NCBI RefSeq assembly: GCF_900090265.1
Contig: NZ_LT607752.1
Coordinates: 3,534,001 to 3,598,000, forward strand
Direction of reading: 5' to 3'
DNA: 64,000 nucleotides
DNA from: Micromonospora rifamycinica
Lineage (GTDB): Bacteria; Actinomycetota; Actinomycetes; Mycobacteriales; Micromonosporaceae
Shown here: positions 17,916 through 26,226 of the stretch, in pieces
Position numbering within the stretch: the first letter of the stretch is position 1
How the letters are laid out: each line of letters begins with the position of its first letter
Notes under the pieces: model-generated
Seen by the model: only the letters and a program-made list of their open reading frames with translations
What the model was told of the DNA's origin: nothing
Database searches by the model: none
Translations under genes and position numbers: made by a program

Positions 17916-18734
17916 CTACCCGGAATGTCTCTGCAACGCTGCAAGCAACCGGCTGGCGAGATCCTTGCGGCAGACCAGCAGGTCCGGCAGGCGCGGATCC
18001 GCCTCGTTGTATCTCAGCGCAGAACCGTCGATTCGGGAAGCGTGCAGGCCGGTGGCCGTCGCCACAGCGATCGGCGCCGCCGAGTCCCACTCGTACTGGC
18101 CACCCGCGTGGATGTAGGCGTCCACGTCCCCGGTCACCACCGCCGCGATCTTCGCCCCCGCCGAACCCATCGGCACCAACTGCGCCCCCACGTCGTCGGC
18201 CAGCGCGGTGAGGAAGGCCGGCGGCCGGCTCCGACTCGCCGCCAACCGCAGCGTACGGGCCCCCGAGGTGGCCGCCTCCACCGTCATCGGCGGGTACGCC
18301 GGCGGGTAGTCCGTGGCCAGCACCCGGTGCTGCGCCGGCAGGCCCACCGCCCCCGCCACCAGCCCGTGCGGCGACGGCGCGTTGCGCGCCCAGAGCGCCA
18401 CGTGCACCGCCCAGTCGGACCGCCCCGGCTCGGAGAACTCCCGGGTACCGTCCAACGGATCGATGATCCACACCCGGTCGGCGGTCAGCCGGGACACCCC
18501 GCCGACGGCGCCCACCAGCCGCGACCCCTCGTCCTCCTCGGAGAGGACGGCGTCACCGGGCCGCCACTTCGCCAGCTCGCTGCGGATCAGATCGTGCGAG
18601 ACCTTGTCCCCGGCCGACTTCAACGCCCCGGCGTCCGCGAACCCCAGCTCGGCGCGAAGCTCCACCAGGGCCTGCCCGGCCCGGTCCGCCAGCCATCTGG
18701 CGAACGCGCCGTCGATCATCGGAGGACTGCCCAC
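17916..18734 (-). CDS. cysQ: 3'(2'),5'-bisphosphate nucleotidase, CysQ family
   Basis: Mg-dependent, Li-sensitive phosphatase family protein that recycles 3'-phosphoadenosine 5'-phosphate produced during sulfate assimilation, about 272 aa. The metal site is visible as SEEDEG and WIIDPLDGTREF; the second motif is YEWDSAAPIAVATATG near residue 220. A GTG at 18734 with GGGAG 7 nt upstream is preferred; ATG at 18719 would remove five residues but has no ribosome site. It sits 77 bp upstream of cysD on the same strand, so product removal and sulfate activation are probably co-expressed. Inositol monophosphatase is the main alternative. Confidence 0.88.
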   Translation of the reverse strand: MGSPPMIDGAFARWLADRAGQALVELRAELGFADAGALKSAGDKVSHDLIRSELAKWRPGDAVLSEEDEGSRLVGAVGGVSRLTADRVWIIDPLDGTREFSEPGRSDWAVHVALWARNAPSPHGLVAGAVGLPAQHRVLATDYPPAYPPMTVEAATSGARTLRLAASRSRPPAFLTALADDVGAQLVPMGSAGAKIAAVVTGDVDAYIHAGGQYEWDSAAPIAVATATGLHASRIDGSALRYNEADPRLPDLLVCRKDLASRLLAALQRHSG

Positions 18735-18838
18735 GAACTCGCTCCCGTCGCCGCACCACGGCCCGCGCGGGGGTCGGGCCACGTCAGAAGCCGCAGACTA
18801 CCGGCACCCCCACCGCGCTCCGAGTACGCCCCCGCGCC

Positions 18839-19429
18839 TCAGGCCCCGTGATACGCGTTCTGGGTCGGCTCGACACCCTTGGTGACCACCGACTCCACCA
18901 CGTCGGCGGCCCGGTCCACCAGGAACGCCAACTCCTTGCGCTCCGCCGCGCCGAAGTCCGACAGCACGAAGTCCGCCGGATCCTGCCGCCCCGGCGGCCG
19001 GCCGATGCCGAACCGCACCCGGGCATACTCCTTCGTCCCCAACGACTTCGACATCGAACGCAGACCGTTGTGCCCGCCCTCGCCACCGCCCAGCTTCACC
19101 CGCACCTGCCCGTACGGGATGTCCAGTTCGTCGTGGATGGCGATCACCCGGTCGGCCGGGATCTTGTGGAACTGCGCCAGCGCGGCCACCGGCCCCCCCG
19201 ACAGGTTCATGTACGTCTGCGGCTTGAGCAGCACCACCTTCGGGCCGCCGAAACCGATCCGCCCCTCGGCGACGTCCGCCACCACCCGCTTGTACCGGCC
19301 GAACCGCGCGCCCAGCCGTACGGCGAGCAACTCGGCGACCATGAAGCCGACATTGTGCCGGTTCCCTGTGTACTCCCGACCCGGATTACCCAGGCCGACC
19401 ACCAGCCACGGCCCCGTCTCGTCCGTCAC
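18839..19429 (-). CDS. pth: Peptidyl-tRNA hydrolase
   Basis: Releases tRNA from prematurely dropped peptidyl-tRNA, 196 aa, usual size. Signatures are [18 protein letters not shown] (Asn and catalytic His of the NRHN motif, about residue 25) and [13 protein letters not shown] with the second conserved His/Asn, followed by RIGRPPG-like FGIGRPPGR. Start ATG 19429 leads directly into the first beta strand. Lies downstream of rplY with a hairpin between, in the widespread actinobacterial order glmU-prs-rplY-pth. Confidence 0.97.
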   Translation of the reverse strand: MTDETGPWLVVGLGNPGREYTGNRHNVGFMVAELLAVRLGARFGRYKRVVADVAEGRIGFGGPKVVLLKPQTYMNLSGGPVAALAQFHKIPADRVIAIHDELDIPYGQVRVKLGGGEGGHNGLRSMSKSLGTKEYARVRFGIGRPPGRQDPADFVLSDFGAAERKELAFLVDRAADVVESVVTKGVEPTQNAYHGA

Positions 19430-19470
19430 GTCCCGTATCTCCCCTCACCGTCGGTGCCCCGATACGCCGA

Positions 19471-19497
19471 CAGGCGCCCCCGCGACGGGAGCGCCTG
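19471..19497 (-). terminator. Hairpin between rplY and pth
   Basis: Inverted repeat CAGGCGC...GCGCCTG with an inner CCCG/CGGG pair, separated by one mismatch, 21 bp after the rplY stop. No T-tract. It could end the rplY transcript or attenuate readthrough into pth. Confidence 0.55.
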
Positions 19498-19517
19498 CCG
19501 TGAAACGATGCGGCCGA

Positions 19518-20204
19518 TCAGGCCTCGGTCTTCGCCTCGGCGTTCTCGGCGCCCTCGGCGGCCGGGGTCTCGGCGGCCTCCGCACCCTCGGCGGCCTCGG
19601 TGGCCTCCGTCTCCTCGGGGGTCTCGACCTCCGGGAGGGTGGCCTCGAGCTGCTCGGCGGTGGGGGCGGCGGTCACCGAGGCGACCGTCTGCTCCGCGTC
19701 GGCCGCCAACTCGACACCCGTGGGCAGCTCGACGTCGGCGGCGGTGACCTGGCTGCCGGCCTCCAGCCCCTCGATCGACGCCTCCAGGTGGTCCGGCACC
19801 TTGGTGGCGTCGGCGGTCACCGAGAGGGTGTCGTGGTCGTGCACGATCAGGGTGTCCCGCGCGGCCTCACCGGTCAGCTGGACCGGGACCTCGACGGTGA
19901 CCTTCTCGCCCCGACGGACCAGCAGCAGGTCCACGTGCTCGAAGCTGTCCCGGATCGGGTCACGCTGGATCGCCTTCGGCAGCGCCAGCACCTGGGTGCC
20001 GTCGCTGACCTCGATCGCGAAGAGCTGGTTGGCGCCGCCCTTACGGATGGCGGCGGCGAACTCCCGCGCCGGCAGCGCGATGTGCTTGGGCTTCTCGCCG
20101 TGGCCGTACAGCACAGCGGGCACCTTGCCGGCTCGGCGGGTACGACGGGCACCACCCTTGCCGAACTCCGTACGGGGCTCGGCGCTGATCTTTACCTCGG
20201 ACAC
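19518..20204 (-). CDS. rplY: 50S ribosomal protein L25/general stress protein Ctc
   Basis: 5S rRNA-binding ribosomal protein of the long TL5/CTC type, 228 aa. The N-terminal L25 domain (about residues 1-95, with GARRTRRAGKVPAVLYGHG) is followed by the C-terminal beta domain (VEVPVQLTGEAARDT, HDHDTLSVTADATKVPD) and an acidic tail made almost wholly of Glu, Ala and Thr. The tail is longer than in many homologues. Located between prs and pth as in other actinobacteria. Confidence 0.96.
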   Translation of the reverse strand: MSEVKISAEPRTEFGKGGARRTRRAGKVPAVLYGHGEKPKHIALPAREFAAAIRKGGANQLFAIEVSDGTQVLALPKAIQRDPIRDSFEHVDLLLVRRGEKVTVEVPVQLTGEAARDTLIVHDHDTLSVTADATKVPDHLEASIEGLEAGSQVTAADVELPTGVELAADAEQTVASVTAAPTAEQLEATLPEVETPEETEATEAAEGAEAAETPAAEGAENAEAKTEA

Positions 20205-20529
20205 GGGAAAACTCCTGATGCTAACGCTACGGCGGCTTGTCGTCTGGCGGTGCTGGGCGAGGGGCTCGCTTGGGGCTCATGCGTCATGAACGACTGCCCG
20301 GAGCACCGCGTCGATGACGGTGCCTCCGTGCGGCGCTCTCTCAGCGACCCGCCGGGCACCCTCGCCGTGGCAACCGCACCAGTCTACCCGAGGTCTTTCC
20401 GGGCTCTCCGGCAGTCCCCGTCTCGCGCCGCCGCCCCGCGTCCCGGCGCCGGCCCGGTCGGCGGCGACCGGCGTGTCGGCGCCGGCCCGGTCGCCGCCGA
20501 CCGGCCGACGCGGCACCCCGGTCGGGGCG
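20205..20529. other. Non-coding interval between rplY and prs
   Basis: About 325 bp with no convincing gene. It contains the rplY leader and, at its prs end, a large hairpin (20456-20502). Open frames here have no ribosome site and no family resemblance. Confidence 0.6.
20456..20502 (-). terminator. Hairpin terminator after prs
   Basis: Perfect 16-bp inverted repeat (20456-20471 with 20487-20502), loop 15 nt, starting 28 bp after the prs stop. It lies within a GC-rich stretch of repeated GCCGGCCCGGTCG motifs. Confidence 0.65.
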
Positions 20530-21510
20530 TCAGCTGAGCCCGCCGAAGAGGGTGGTCACCGACCCGTCGTCGAAGACCTCCCGGATCGCCCGCGCCAGCA
20601 GCGGCGCGATCGACAGCACGGTGAGCTTGTCCAACTGCTTCTCCGGCGGCAGGGGCAGCGTGTTGGTCACCACCACCTCGGTGACCGGGCTGTTCTTCAA
20701 CCGCTCGGTCGCCGGGTCGGAGAGCAGGGCGTGGGTGGAGGCCACCACGATCTCCGCCGCGCCGGACTCCTTGAGGATGTCCGCCGCCTTGGTGATCGTC
20801 CCACCGGTGTCGATCATGTCGTCGACGATCAGGCAGACCCGCCCCTCGACCTCGCCGACCACCCGGTTCGCCACCACCTGGTTCGGCTTCATCGGATCCC
20901 GGGTCTTGTGGATGAACGCCAGCGGGCAGCCGCCGAGCCGGTCCGTCCACCGCTCCGCCACCCGCACCCGGCCCGAGTCCGGCGCCACCACGGTCATCGG
21001 CCGACCGGCGAACTTGCGCTCCACGTACTCGGCGAGGATGTCCATCGCGAACAGGTGGTCCACCGGGCCGTCGAAGAAACCCTGGATCTGCGCGGTGTGC
21101 AGGTCCACGGTGAGAATCCGGTTCGCCCCGGCCGTCTTGAGCAGGTCCGCCACCAACCGGGCCGAGATCGGCTCCCGGCCGCGGTGCTTCTTGTCCTGCC
21201 GGGAGTACGGGTAGAACGGCAGCACCACGGTGATCCGCTTCGCGGAGCCCCGCTTCAACGCGTCGATCATGATCAGGGTCTCCATGACCCAGGTGTTGAC
21301 CCCGTGTGTGACGGACTGGACCACGAAGGCGTCCGAACCACGTACCGAGTCCCGGAACCGGACGAAGATCTCCCCGTTGGCGAACTCGTACGCGTCGGAA
21401 GGGGTCGGCGCTACACCGAGCACCTCACCGATCTCCTTGGCCAACTCCGGAAAGCCACGTCCGGAGAAGAGCATCAGGCTCTTGCGGTTTTCGGCCACGA
21501 TGCTACCCAT
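20530..21510 (-). CDS. prs: Ribose-phosphate pyrophosphokinase
   Basis: Makes PRPP from ribose 5-phosphate and ATP for nucleotide, histidine, tryptophan and decaprenyl-phosphoarabinose synthesis; 326 aa. Visible hallmarks are FSGRGFPELAKEIGE at the N-terminus, the flexible YSRQDKKHRGREPISARLVADLL loop region (PYSRQDKK), DLHTAQIQGFF, and the PRPP-binding loop LIVDDMIDTGGTI near residue 223. Follows glmU on the same strand with 87 bp between, a conserved pairing in actinobacteria. Confidence 0.97.
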   Translation of the reverse strand: MGSIVAENRKSLMLFSGRGFPELAKEIGEVLGVAPTPSDAYEFANGEIFVRFRDSVRGSDAFVVQSVTHGVNTWVMETLIMIDALKRGSAKRITVVLPFYPYSRQDKKHRGREPISARLVADLLKTAGANRILTVDLHTAQIQGFFDGPVDHLFAMDILAEYVERKFAGRPMTVVAPDSGRVRVAERWTDRLGGCPLAFIHKTRDPMKPNQVVANRVVGEVEGRVCLIVDDMIDTGGTITKAADILKESGAAEIVVASTHALLSDPATERLKNSPVTEVVVTNTLPLPPEKQLDKLTVLSIAPLLARAIREVFDDGSVTTLFGGLS

Positions 21511-21597
21511 GGGCTCGTCTGCTCCCGTTGGTCGGTGGTGCCCGGCGGCGGTGGGCCGGGGCTATTCGGTTGCAGTATGCCCCGACCCCGGCGACCC

Positions 21598-23097
21598 TCA
21601 CACCGCCTCGGCACCCCCGTGGATTGCCTCACCTTCGCTTGTCGACGACGAACCGTCCGACGCACCCTCGGCAGCGGCCCGGGCCTGCTCGGCAGCCCGC
21701 GCGGAGACCGTCCCCGCCCGGTTACGCAGCACCCAGCCCTCGATGTTGCGCTGCGGCGCCCGGGTCACCCCCAACGCCCCCGGCGGCACGTCCTGGCTGA
21801 GCGCGCTGCCCGCCGCCACGTACGCCCCCGCGCCCACCTCGACCGGGGCGATCAGGTTGGTGTCACAGCCGACGAACGCACCGTCACCGACCACCGTGCG
21901 GTGCTTGTTCACCCCGTCGTAGTTCACGAAGATCGTCGCCGCGCCGATGTTGGCCCTCGCCCCGATCGTCGCGTCCCCCACGTACGACAGGTGCGGCACC
22001 TTCGCGCCCGGCCCCACGTCGGAGTTCTTCACCTCGACGAAGGTGCCCACCTTCGCCTTCTCGGCCAGCCGCGCCGCCGGCCGCAGGTACGCGTACGGGC
22101 CGACGCTGGCACCCGGTCCCACCTCGGCGCCCACCGCGTGGCTGCGCAGCACGGTCGCCGCCGGACCCACCACCGTGTCGACCAGCGTCACGTCCGGCCC
22201 GACCACCGCCTCGGCACCCACCACCGTGGCCCCCCGCAGCTGGGTGTTCTGGTCGAGCACCGCGTCCCGCCCGACACTGACCGTCACGTCGATCCAGGTG
22301 GTCGCCGGGTCCAGGATCGTCACCCCGGTCCGCATCCAGGCCTCGTTCACCCGGTCCCGCAGCAGCCCACGCAACCCGGCCAGCTCCACCCGGTCGTTGC
22401 AGCCCAACGTCTCGACGTGGTCGGCGGCCACGTGCACGCCGACCGGCTCACCGGCCGAGAAGAGCAGCCCGAAGACGTCGGTGAGGTACTCCTCACCCTG
22501 GTCGTTGTCGGTGGAGAGCTTGCCCAGCGCGGCCCGGAGCCGGGCCAGGTCGAAGGCGTAGATGCCGGCGTTGATCTCCCGGAGCGCCCGCTGGGCCGGG
22601 GTCGCGTCGCGCTCCTCCACGATCTGCTCCAGCCGGCCGGCGGCGTCCCGGACGATCCGCCCCAGCCCGGTCGGGTCGGGCACCTCGGCGGCGAGCACCG
22701 TGGCCGCCGCCCCCTCACCCTCGTGCGCCGCGACCAGCGCCTCCACCGTCCCGGTCCGCAGCAGCGGGACGTCACCGTTGATCACCACGACGGTGCCGGT
22801 GGCGTCCGGTACGGCGTCCAGCGCGATCCGCACCGCGTGCCCGGTGCCGAGCTGCTCGGCCTGGAGGACTCCGGTGGCGTCCGGGGCGACCTCGGCCAGG
22901 TGGGCGCGGACCTGGTCCGCCCCGTGCCCGACCACTACCACGGTGCGGTCCGCGCGCAGCGGCCCGGCCGCCGCCAGCACGTGGCCCAGCAGGGTACGGC
23001 CGAGCAGTGGGTGCAGCACCTTGGGCAGCGCCGACTTCATCCGCTTGCCCTCCCCCGCGGCGAGCACGACGACGGTACGGCGGTGGGGCTGGGACAC
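21598..23097 (-). CDS. glmU: Bifunctional UDP-GlcNAc pyrophosphorylase / glucosamine-1-phosphate N-acetyltransferase
   Basis: Two-domain enzyme that makes UDP-GlcNAc for peptidoglycan, 499 aa. The uridyltransferase domain begins with LAAGEGKRMKS (about residues 12-22) and contains VINGDVPLL. The acetyltransferase half is a left-handed beta helix of hexapeptide repeats (for example VGPDVTLVDTVVGPAATV) with KNSDVGPGAKVPHLSYVGD and the active-site His in PHLSY and NYDGVNKHRT. The C-terminal 30 residues are a Ser/Glu-rich tail. Divergently placed from nothing, it starts about 105 bp upstream of tRNA-Gln's 3' end on the same strand. Confidence 0.97.
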   Translation of the reverse strand: MSQPHRRTVVVLAAGEGKRMKSALPKVLHPLLGRTLLGHVLAAAGPLRADRTVVVVGHGADQVRAHLAEVAPDATGVLQAEQLGTGHAVRIALDAVPDATGTVVVINGDVPLLRTGTVEALVAAHEGEGAAATVLAAEVPDPTGLGRIVRDAAGRLEQIVEERDATPAQRALREINAGIYAFDLARLRAALGKLSTDNDQGEEYLTDVFGLLFSAGEPVGVHVAADHVETLGCNDRVELAGLRGLLRDRVNEAWMRTGVTILDPATTWIDVTVSVGRDAVLDQNTQLRGATVVGAEAVVGPDVTLVDTVVGPAATVLRSHAVGAEVGPGASVGPYAYLRPAARLAEKAKVGTFVEVKNSDVGPGAKVPHLSYVGDATIGARANIGAATIFVNYDGVNKHRTVVGDGAFVGCDTNLIAPVEVGAGAYVAAGSALSQDVPPGALGVTRAPQRNIEGWVLRNRAGTVSARAAEQARAAAEGASDGSSSTSEGEAIHGGAEAV

Positions 23098-23200
23098 GGG
23101 TGGGCTCCCGTCAGGGAAGGCGACAGTCTCGCCGCCATGCTAACCAGACTGCGGGGACACCTGGCCCCTTACCCCGATCGACGGAAAACACGACAGACGG

Positions 23201-23272
23201 CTCGGCCGCCAGGGTTCGAACCTGAAATACGGGTACCAAAGACCCGGGTGTTGCCAATTACACCACGGCCGA
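23201..23272 (-). tRNA. tRNA-Gln (TTG)
   Basis: The minus strand folds as a tRNA. The acceptor stem is TCGGCCG with CGGCCGA plus discriminator G. The D arm holds TAATTGGCAACA, the anticodon stem is CGGGT/ACCCG around loop CTTTGGT (anticodon TTG), and the T arm carries GGTTCGAACCC. CCA is not encoded. It lies between the HTH gene and glmU on the same strand. Confidence 0.96.
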
Positions 23273-23319
23273 ATGTGACGCAAGACAGCTTAGCGCCTCC
23301 ACCGAGGCCGCCCCCACCC

Positions 23320-24153
23320 CTATGTGATCTCCCCGGTGAGTGCCGCCACGATGCCCTCGATCTTCCAGTACAGCTCCCGGCTCTTCGGCACGTCGATGAC
23401 CAGGCAACCGTGGTAGTCCTCGCCGGTGTTGCGGCGGGTCGTCGGCCGATGACGCTTGAGGGTGGCCCGCCGGAACCGGTCAGCCGGCAGCTCAAGGGTC
23501 GTGACCCACCAGCGTTCCGCCGCCGCGACGTCGGCCGACTCGTGGATGCTCACCCGGTAGGTGGGAACACTCCGGTCGACCCCGCAGGCAGCGAGGAAGC
23601 GGAGGAACAACCGCAGTAGCCGGGCATCGGTGTTGACGAACTGTACGTGGTCGTGGCGGCGCCAGGGTTTGGACTTGGTGCCCTCGCACCAGTAGAGGGC
23701 CGCACCGAGCAGCAGCACCTCGCGGTCGCCGAGCTGACCCACCAGCTCCCGCATCTGGGTTCGTACCTGCTCCTGGGCGGCGTCGCGCGCGGCCCGGTGC
23801 GCTGCCCACCGGCTGTCCGCCATCGTCCTGGCCCGCGCCCGCCGACGTTCCCGGGCGGCATCGTCGTCCGGGTCGAGGGGGAGGTGCCTGACCCAGAGGT
23901 AGGCGGTCGACTTCGCCACCCCCAACCGGGCCGCGATGTCGTCGACCGAGCGGCCCTCGCCGCGCAGCGCCACCGCCGCCGTGCGCAGCTCGTCCTTGGC
24001 GGTCGGCCGCCGGGTCCACGCCGGTGGCGGGACGCCGCGCAGCAGCGCGTACACCCGGTTGCGGCCGAGACCGGTGCGGGCCTGGATCTGGCGGACGGAG
24101 AGTCCCTCCCCGGCGCGCAGCCGGCGCACCTCGGCGGCCGTCGGATCGGTCAT
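23320..24153 (-). CDS. Helix-turn-helix protein with a C-terminal LAGLIDADG-like domain (uncertain)
   Basis: A 277-aa protein with two helix-turn-helix segments, at residues 5-40 (GLSVRQIQARTGLGRNRVYALL) and 55-90 (GRSVDDIAARLGVAKSTAYLWV). A basic linker follows, then a C-terminal domain containing ALYWCEGTKSK (about 153), VQFVNTDARLLRLFLRFL and YRVSIHESADV. The last domain recalls degenerate LAGLIDADG-fold proteins found with HTH domains in actinobacteria, but I cannot confirm that. Start ATG 24153 is preferred; longer frames begin in unrelated sequence. It lies 47 bp upstream of tRNA-Gln on the same strand. DNA-binding is likely; nuclease activity is speculative. Confidence 0.75.
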   Translation of the reverse strand: MTDPTAAEVRRLRAGEGLSVRQIQARTGLGRNRVYALLRGVPPPAWTRRPTAKDELRTAAVALRGEGRSVDDIAARLGVAKSTAYLWVRHLPLDPDDDAARERRRARARTMADSRWAAHRAARDAAQEQVRTQMRELVGQLGDREVLLLGAALYWCEGTKSKPWRRHDHVQFVNTDARLLRLFLRFLAACGVDRSVPTYRVSIHESADVAAAERWWVTTLELPADRFRRATLKRHRPTTRRNTGEDYHGCLVIDVPKSRELYWKIEGIVAALTGEIT

Positions 24154-24323
24154 GGCCGGAAGATTAGAACACCCGTACGACATCATCCCGGGGAAGCCGG
24201 TGCGCAGCGAAGCCGGCGGTGCCGCGGGGATCCACCTGGCAGGATGGCCGGGTGACCGAGACGGACGGGCACGACCGGAGCATTCCACGACAGGGCGTCA
24301 CCGAGCGCCGGCGAGGTGACGAG

Positions 24324-25016
24324 ATGGCCCAGACCCCGGGCGGGGACAACCCCGGCGCGCGACGACGGTCGGTGCCGGCGGCGGGCGCGAAACCGGCGTC
24401 CCGGGTACGGATGTCGGCCGCACAGCGTCGCGAGCAGCTGATCGCGATCGGTCGGCAGGTCTTCGCCGAGAAGGGCTTCGACGCGACCTCGATCGAGGAG
24501 GTGGCGGCGCGGGCGCGGGTCTCCAAGCCGGTCATCTATGAACACTTCGGCGGCAAGGAGGGCCTGTACGCGGTGGTCGTCGACCGCGAGGTGCGGGCCC
24601 TGCTGGACCGGATCACCACCGCCTTGACAGCGGGTGACCCCCGCGAGTTGCTGGAGCAGGCCGCACTGGCCCTGCTGGGCTACATCGAGGAGGAGACCAG
24701 CGGGTTCCGGGTGCTGGTGCGGGAGTCGCCGTTGATGTCGGCGACCGGCAACTTCAGCAGCGTGATGAACGACGTGGGGCACCAGGTGGAGCACATCCTG
24801 GGGGCCGAGTTCTCCAGCCGGGGCTACGACCCGAAGCTGGCCGAGCTGTACTCGCAGGCGCTGGTGGGCATGGTGGCACTGACCGGCCGCTGGTGGCTGG
24901 AGGTCCGCAGGCCGGGCAAGGAGACGGTGGCGGCGCACCTGGTGAACCTGGCCTGGAACGGCCTGTCCCATCTGGAGGCCGAGCCGGGGTTGATCACGGT
25001 ACGCAGGCCCGGCTGA
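24324..25016 (+). CDS. TetR-family transcriptional regulator
   Basis: TetR/AcrR regulator of 230 aa. The helix-turn-helix is at about residues 35-80 (RREQLIAIGRQVFAEKGFDA, SIEEVAARARVSKPVIYEHFGGKEGLYAVVVDRE). The C-terminal helical domain is of a type found in actinobacterial regulators linked to cell envelope or lipid genes. ATG 24324 is chosen because GAGGTG lies 6 nt upstream; a GTG at 24252 is in frame but would add a low-complexity leader. It stands alone between divergent HTH and convergent DUF4383 genes, so no target is obvious. Confidence 0.87.
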   Translation: MAQTPGGDNPGARRRSVPAAGAKPASRVRMSAAQRREQLIAIGRQVFAEKGFDATSIEEVAARARVSKPVIYEHFGGKEGLYAVVVDREVRALLDRITTALTAGDPRELLEQAALALLGYIEEETSGFRVLVRESPLMSATGNFSSVMNDVGHQVEHILGAEFSSRGYDPKLAELYSQALVGMVALTGRWWLEVRRPGKETVAAHLVNLAWNGLSHLEAEPGLITVRRPG

Positions 25017-25118
25017 CCGGTGTGGCCCGGGCGGGCCGGGCACCGGGAGAGCCGGGCAAGCGGCAGCTGGGCACCGGGTGAGCCGGACACCGGGGCAGCA
25101 GGACGAGCGGCGGGCCGG

Positions 25119-25580
25119 TCAGCGGGCCGGGTGGAGGCGGTCGGCCCGCTCCCGTTCGGCGTGCTCGTCGGTGCCGATCTTGTCGTACAGGCCGGTGGCG
25201 AGCAGCAGCAGCCCGAACAGCAGCGAGACGATCACCGTCGACATGGAGAAGTTGAGGATGTTGGCGCGGGTCTGGAGCACGCTCATCATCGCGATACCGG
25301 TGACCATGAAGACCACCCCGGCGGTGAGGTTCATGACGTGGCCGAGGTTGCCGCGCCGGGAGGCCCCGATGATCAGGACGAGCCCGAAGACCACCGAGAC
25401 CAGCGAGAACGCCAGGTTGGTGCGCAGGCCCAGCGCCCAGTGGCTGCCCCTGGCGAACAGCGGCTCGCCCCAGGTCTGCACCACGCCCCAGACGCCGAAG
25501 ACCAGGATGTAGAGGCCGACGAGGCCGGCGAAGACCCGGTACAGCGGGCGGGCCGGGTGGTTGACCGGGAAGTGCGCCAT
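25119..25580 (-). CDS. DUF4383 four-helix membrane protein, paralogue A
   Basis: Small integral membrane protein, 153 aa, with four predicted helices (residues about 14-32, 52-72, 80-100 and 112-130) and the DUF4383 N-terminal signature MAHFPVNHPARPLYR. AGGAGG precedes the ATG. The C-terminus is short, charged and cytosolic. Function of DUF4383 proteins is unknown to me. It is followed on the same strand by, and clearly paralogous to, the next gene upstream, sharing NHPARPxYR, NLxFSLxSVxFG and a final YxKxGTD motif. Confidence 0.85.
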   Translation of the reverse strand: MAHFPVNHPARPLYRVFAGLVGLYILVFGVWGVVQTWGEPLFARGSHWALGLRTNLAFSLVSVVFGLVLIIGASRRGNLGHVMNLTAGVVFMVTGIAMMSVLQTRANILNFSMSTVIVSLLFGLLLLATGLYDKIGTDEHAERERADRLHPAR

Positions 25581-25681
25581 GGCCCCTCCTGCACGTGGAC
25601 GCGATATCGGGAGAATTGTCCCCCGTCCCGCCGTCCGGCGTGGGCGAAACGCCAGGCACCCGGCCTGCCCGCGGGTACGGG

Positions 25682-26137
25682 TCAGAGCACCAGGCGGGCC
25701 TTCTGCCAGGCTTCCTTCTCGTCGTCGGTGCCGACCTTGCCGTACATGCCGACCATCAGCAGGACGAGGCTGAGGGTCATCAGCACGATCACCGTGAGGA
25801 TGCTGAAGTTGGCCACGTTGGCGTCGGTCTGGAGGAAGGCCAGCCCGGCCAGGCTGATCACCATCAGGGTGTAGGACAGCCACTGGTTGATCGCCACGTC
25901 GAGGTTGCGGCCGATCACCGTGCCGGCCAGGATGACCACCCCGAACAGCACGGACAGCAGCGAGAAGCCGAGGTTGGTGCCCTGACCGAGAACCTTGGTG
26001 TCGTCCTGGGCGAAAATGTCGTTGCCGGCGCTGGCGATGACGCCGAGCACGCCGAAGACCACGAGATAGAGACCGAGGAGCCCGCCGATCGCCCGGTAGA
26101 CCGGCCGCGCGGGGTGGTTGACGGGGGTGTGGGCCAT
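25682..26137 (-). CDS. DUF4383 four-helix membrane protein, paralogue B
   Basis: Membrane protein of 151 aa, same layout as the adjacent paralogue: MAHTPVNHPARPVYRAIGG at the N-terminus, four hydrophobic helices and the closing motif MYGKVGTDDEKE. The two genes are 101 bp apart in the same direction and arose by tandem duplication, with the second helix pair conserved best. Probably a membrane stress or envelope factor, but no specific function can be supported. Start at ATG 26137; the ribosome site is weak. Confidence 0.85.
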   Translation of the reverse strand: MAHTPVNHPARPVYRAIGGLLGLYLVVFGVLGVIASAGNDIFAQDDTKVLGQGTNLGFSLLSVLFGVVILAGTVIGRNLDVAINQWLSYTLMVISLAGLAFLQTDANVANFSILTVIVLMTLSLVLLMVGMYGKVGTDDEKEAWQKARLVL

Positions 26138-26226
26138 GACTGTGTCTCCAACGCCGTTCGGGTGAGGGTCGCCGACGATTGTCCCGTACGCGAGGGTGTG
26201 ACGCCGCACACGGGGGCGGTTCGGGG

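Noticed and set aside
20314..23619. Very long open frame on the plus strand (over 1000 codons)
   Set aside because: It runs antisense to prs and glmU and is a shadow of their GC-rich third positions; no ribosome site, no family resemblance.
25018..25118. A dispersed repeat based on the shared 14-mer CCGGTGTGGCCCGG (also at 1674)
   Set aside because: At this base composition 14-base matches within 64 kb are expected by chance.
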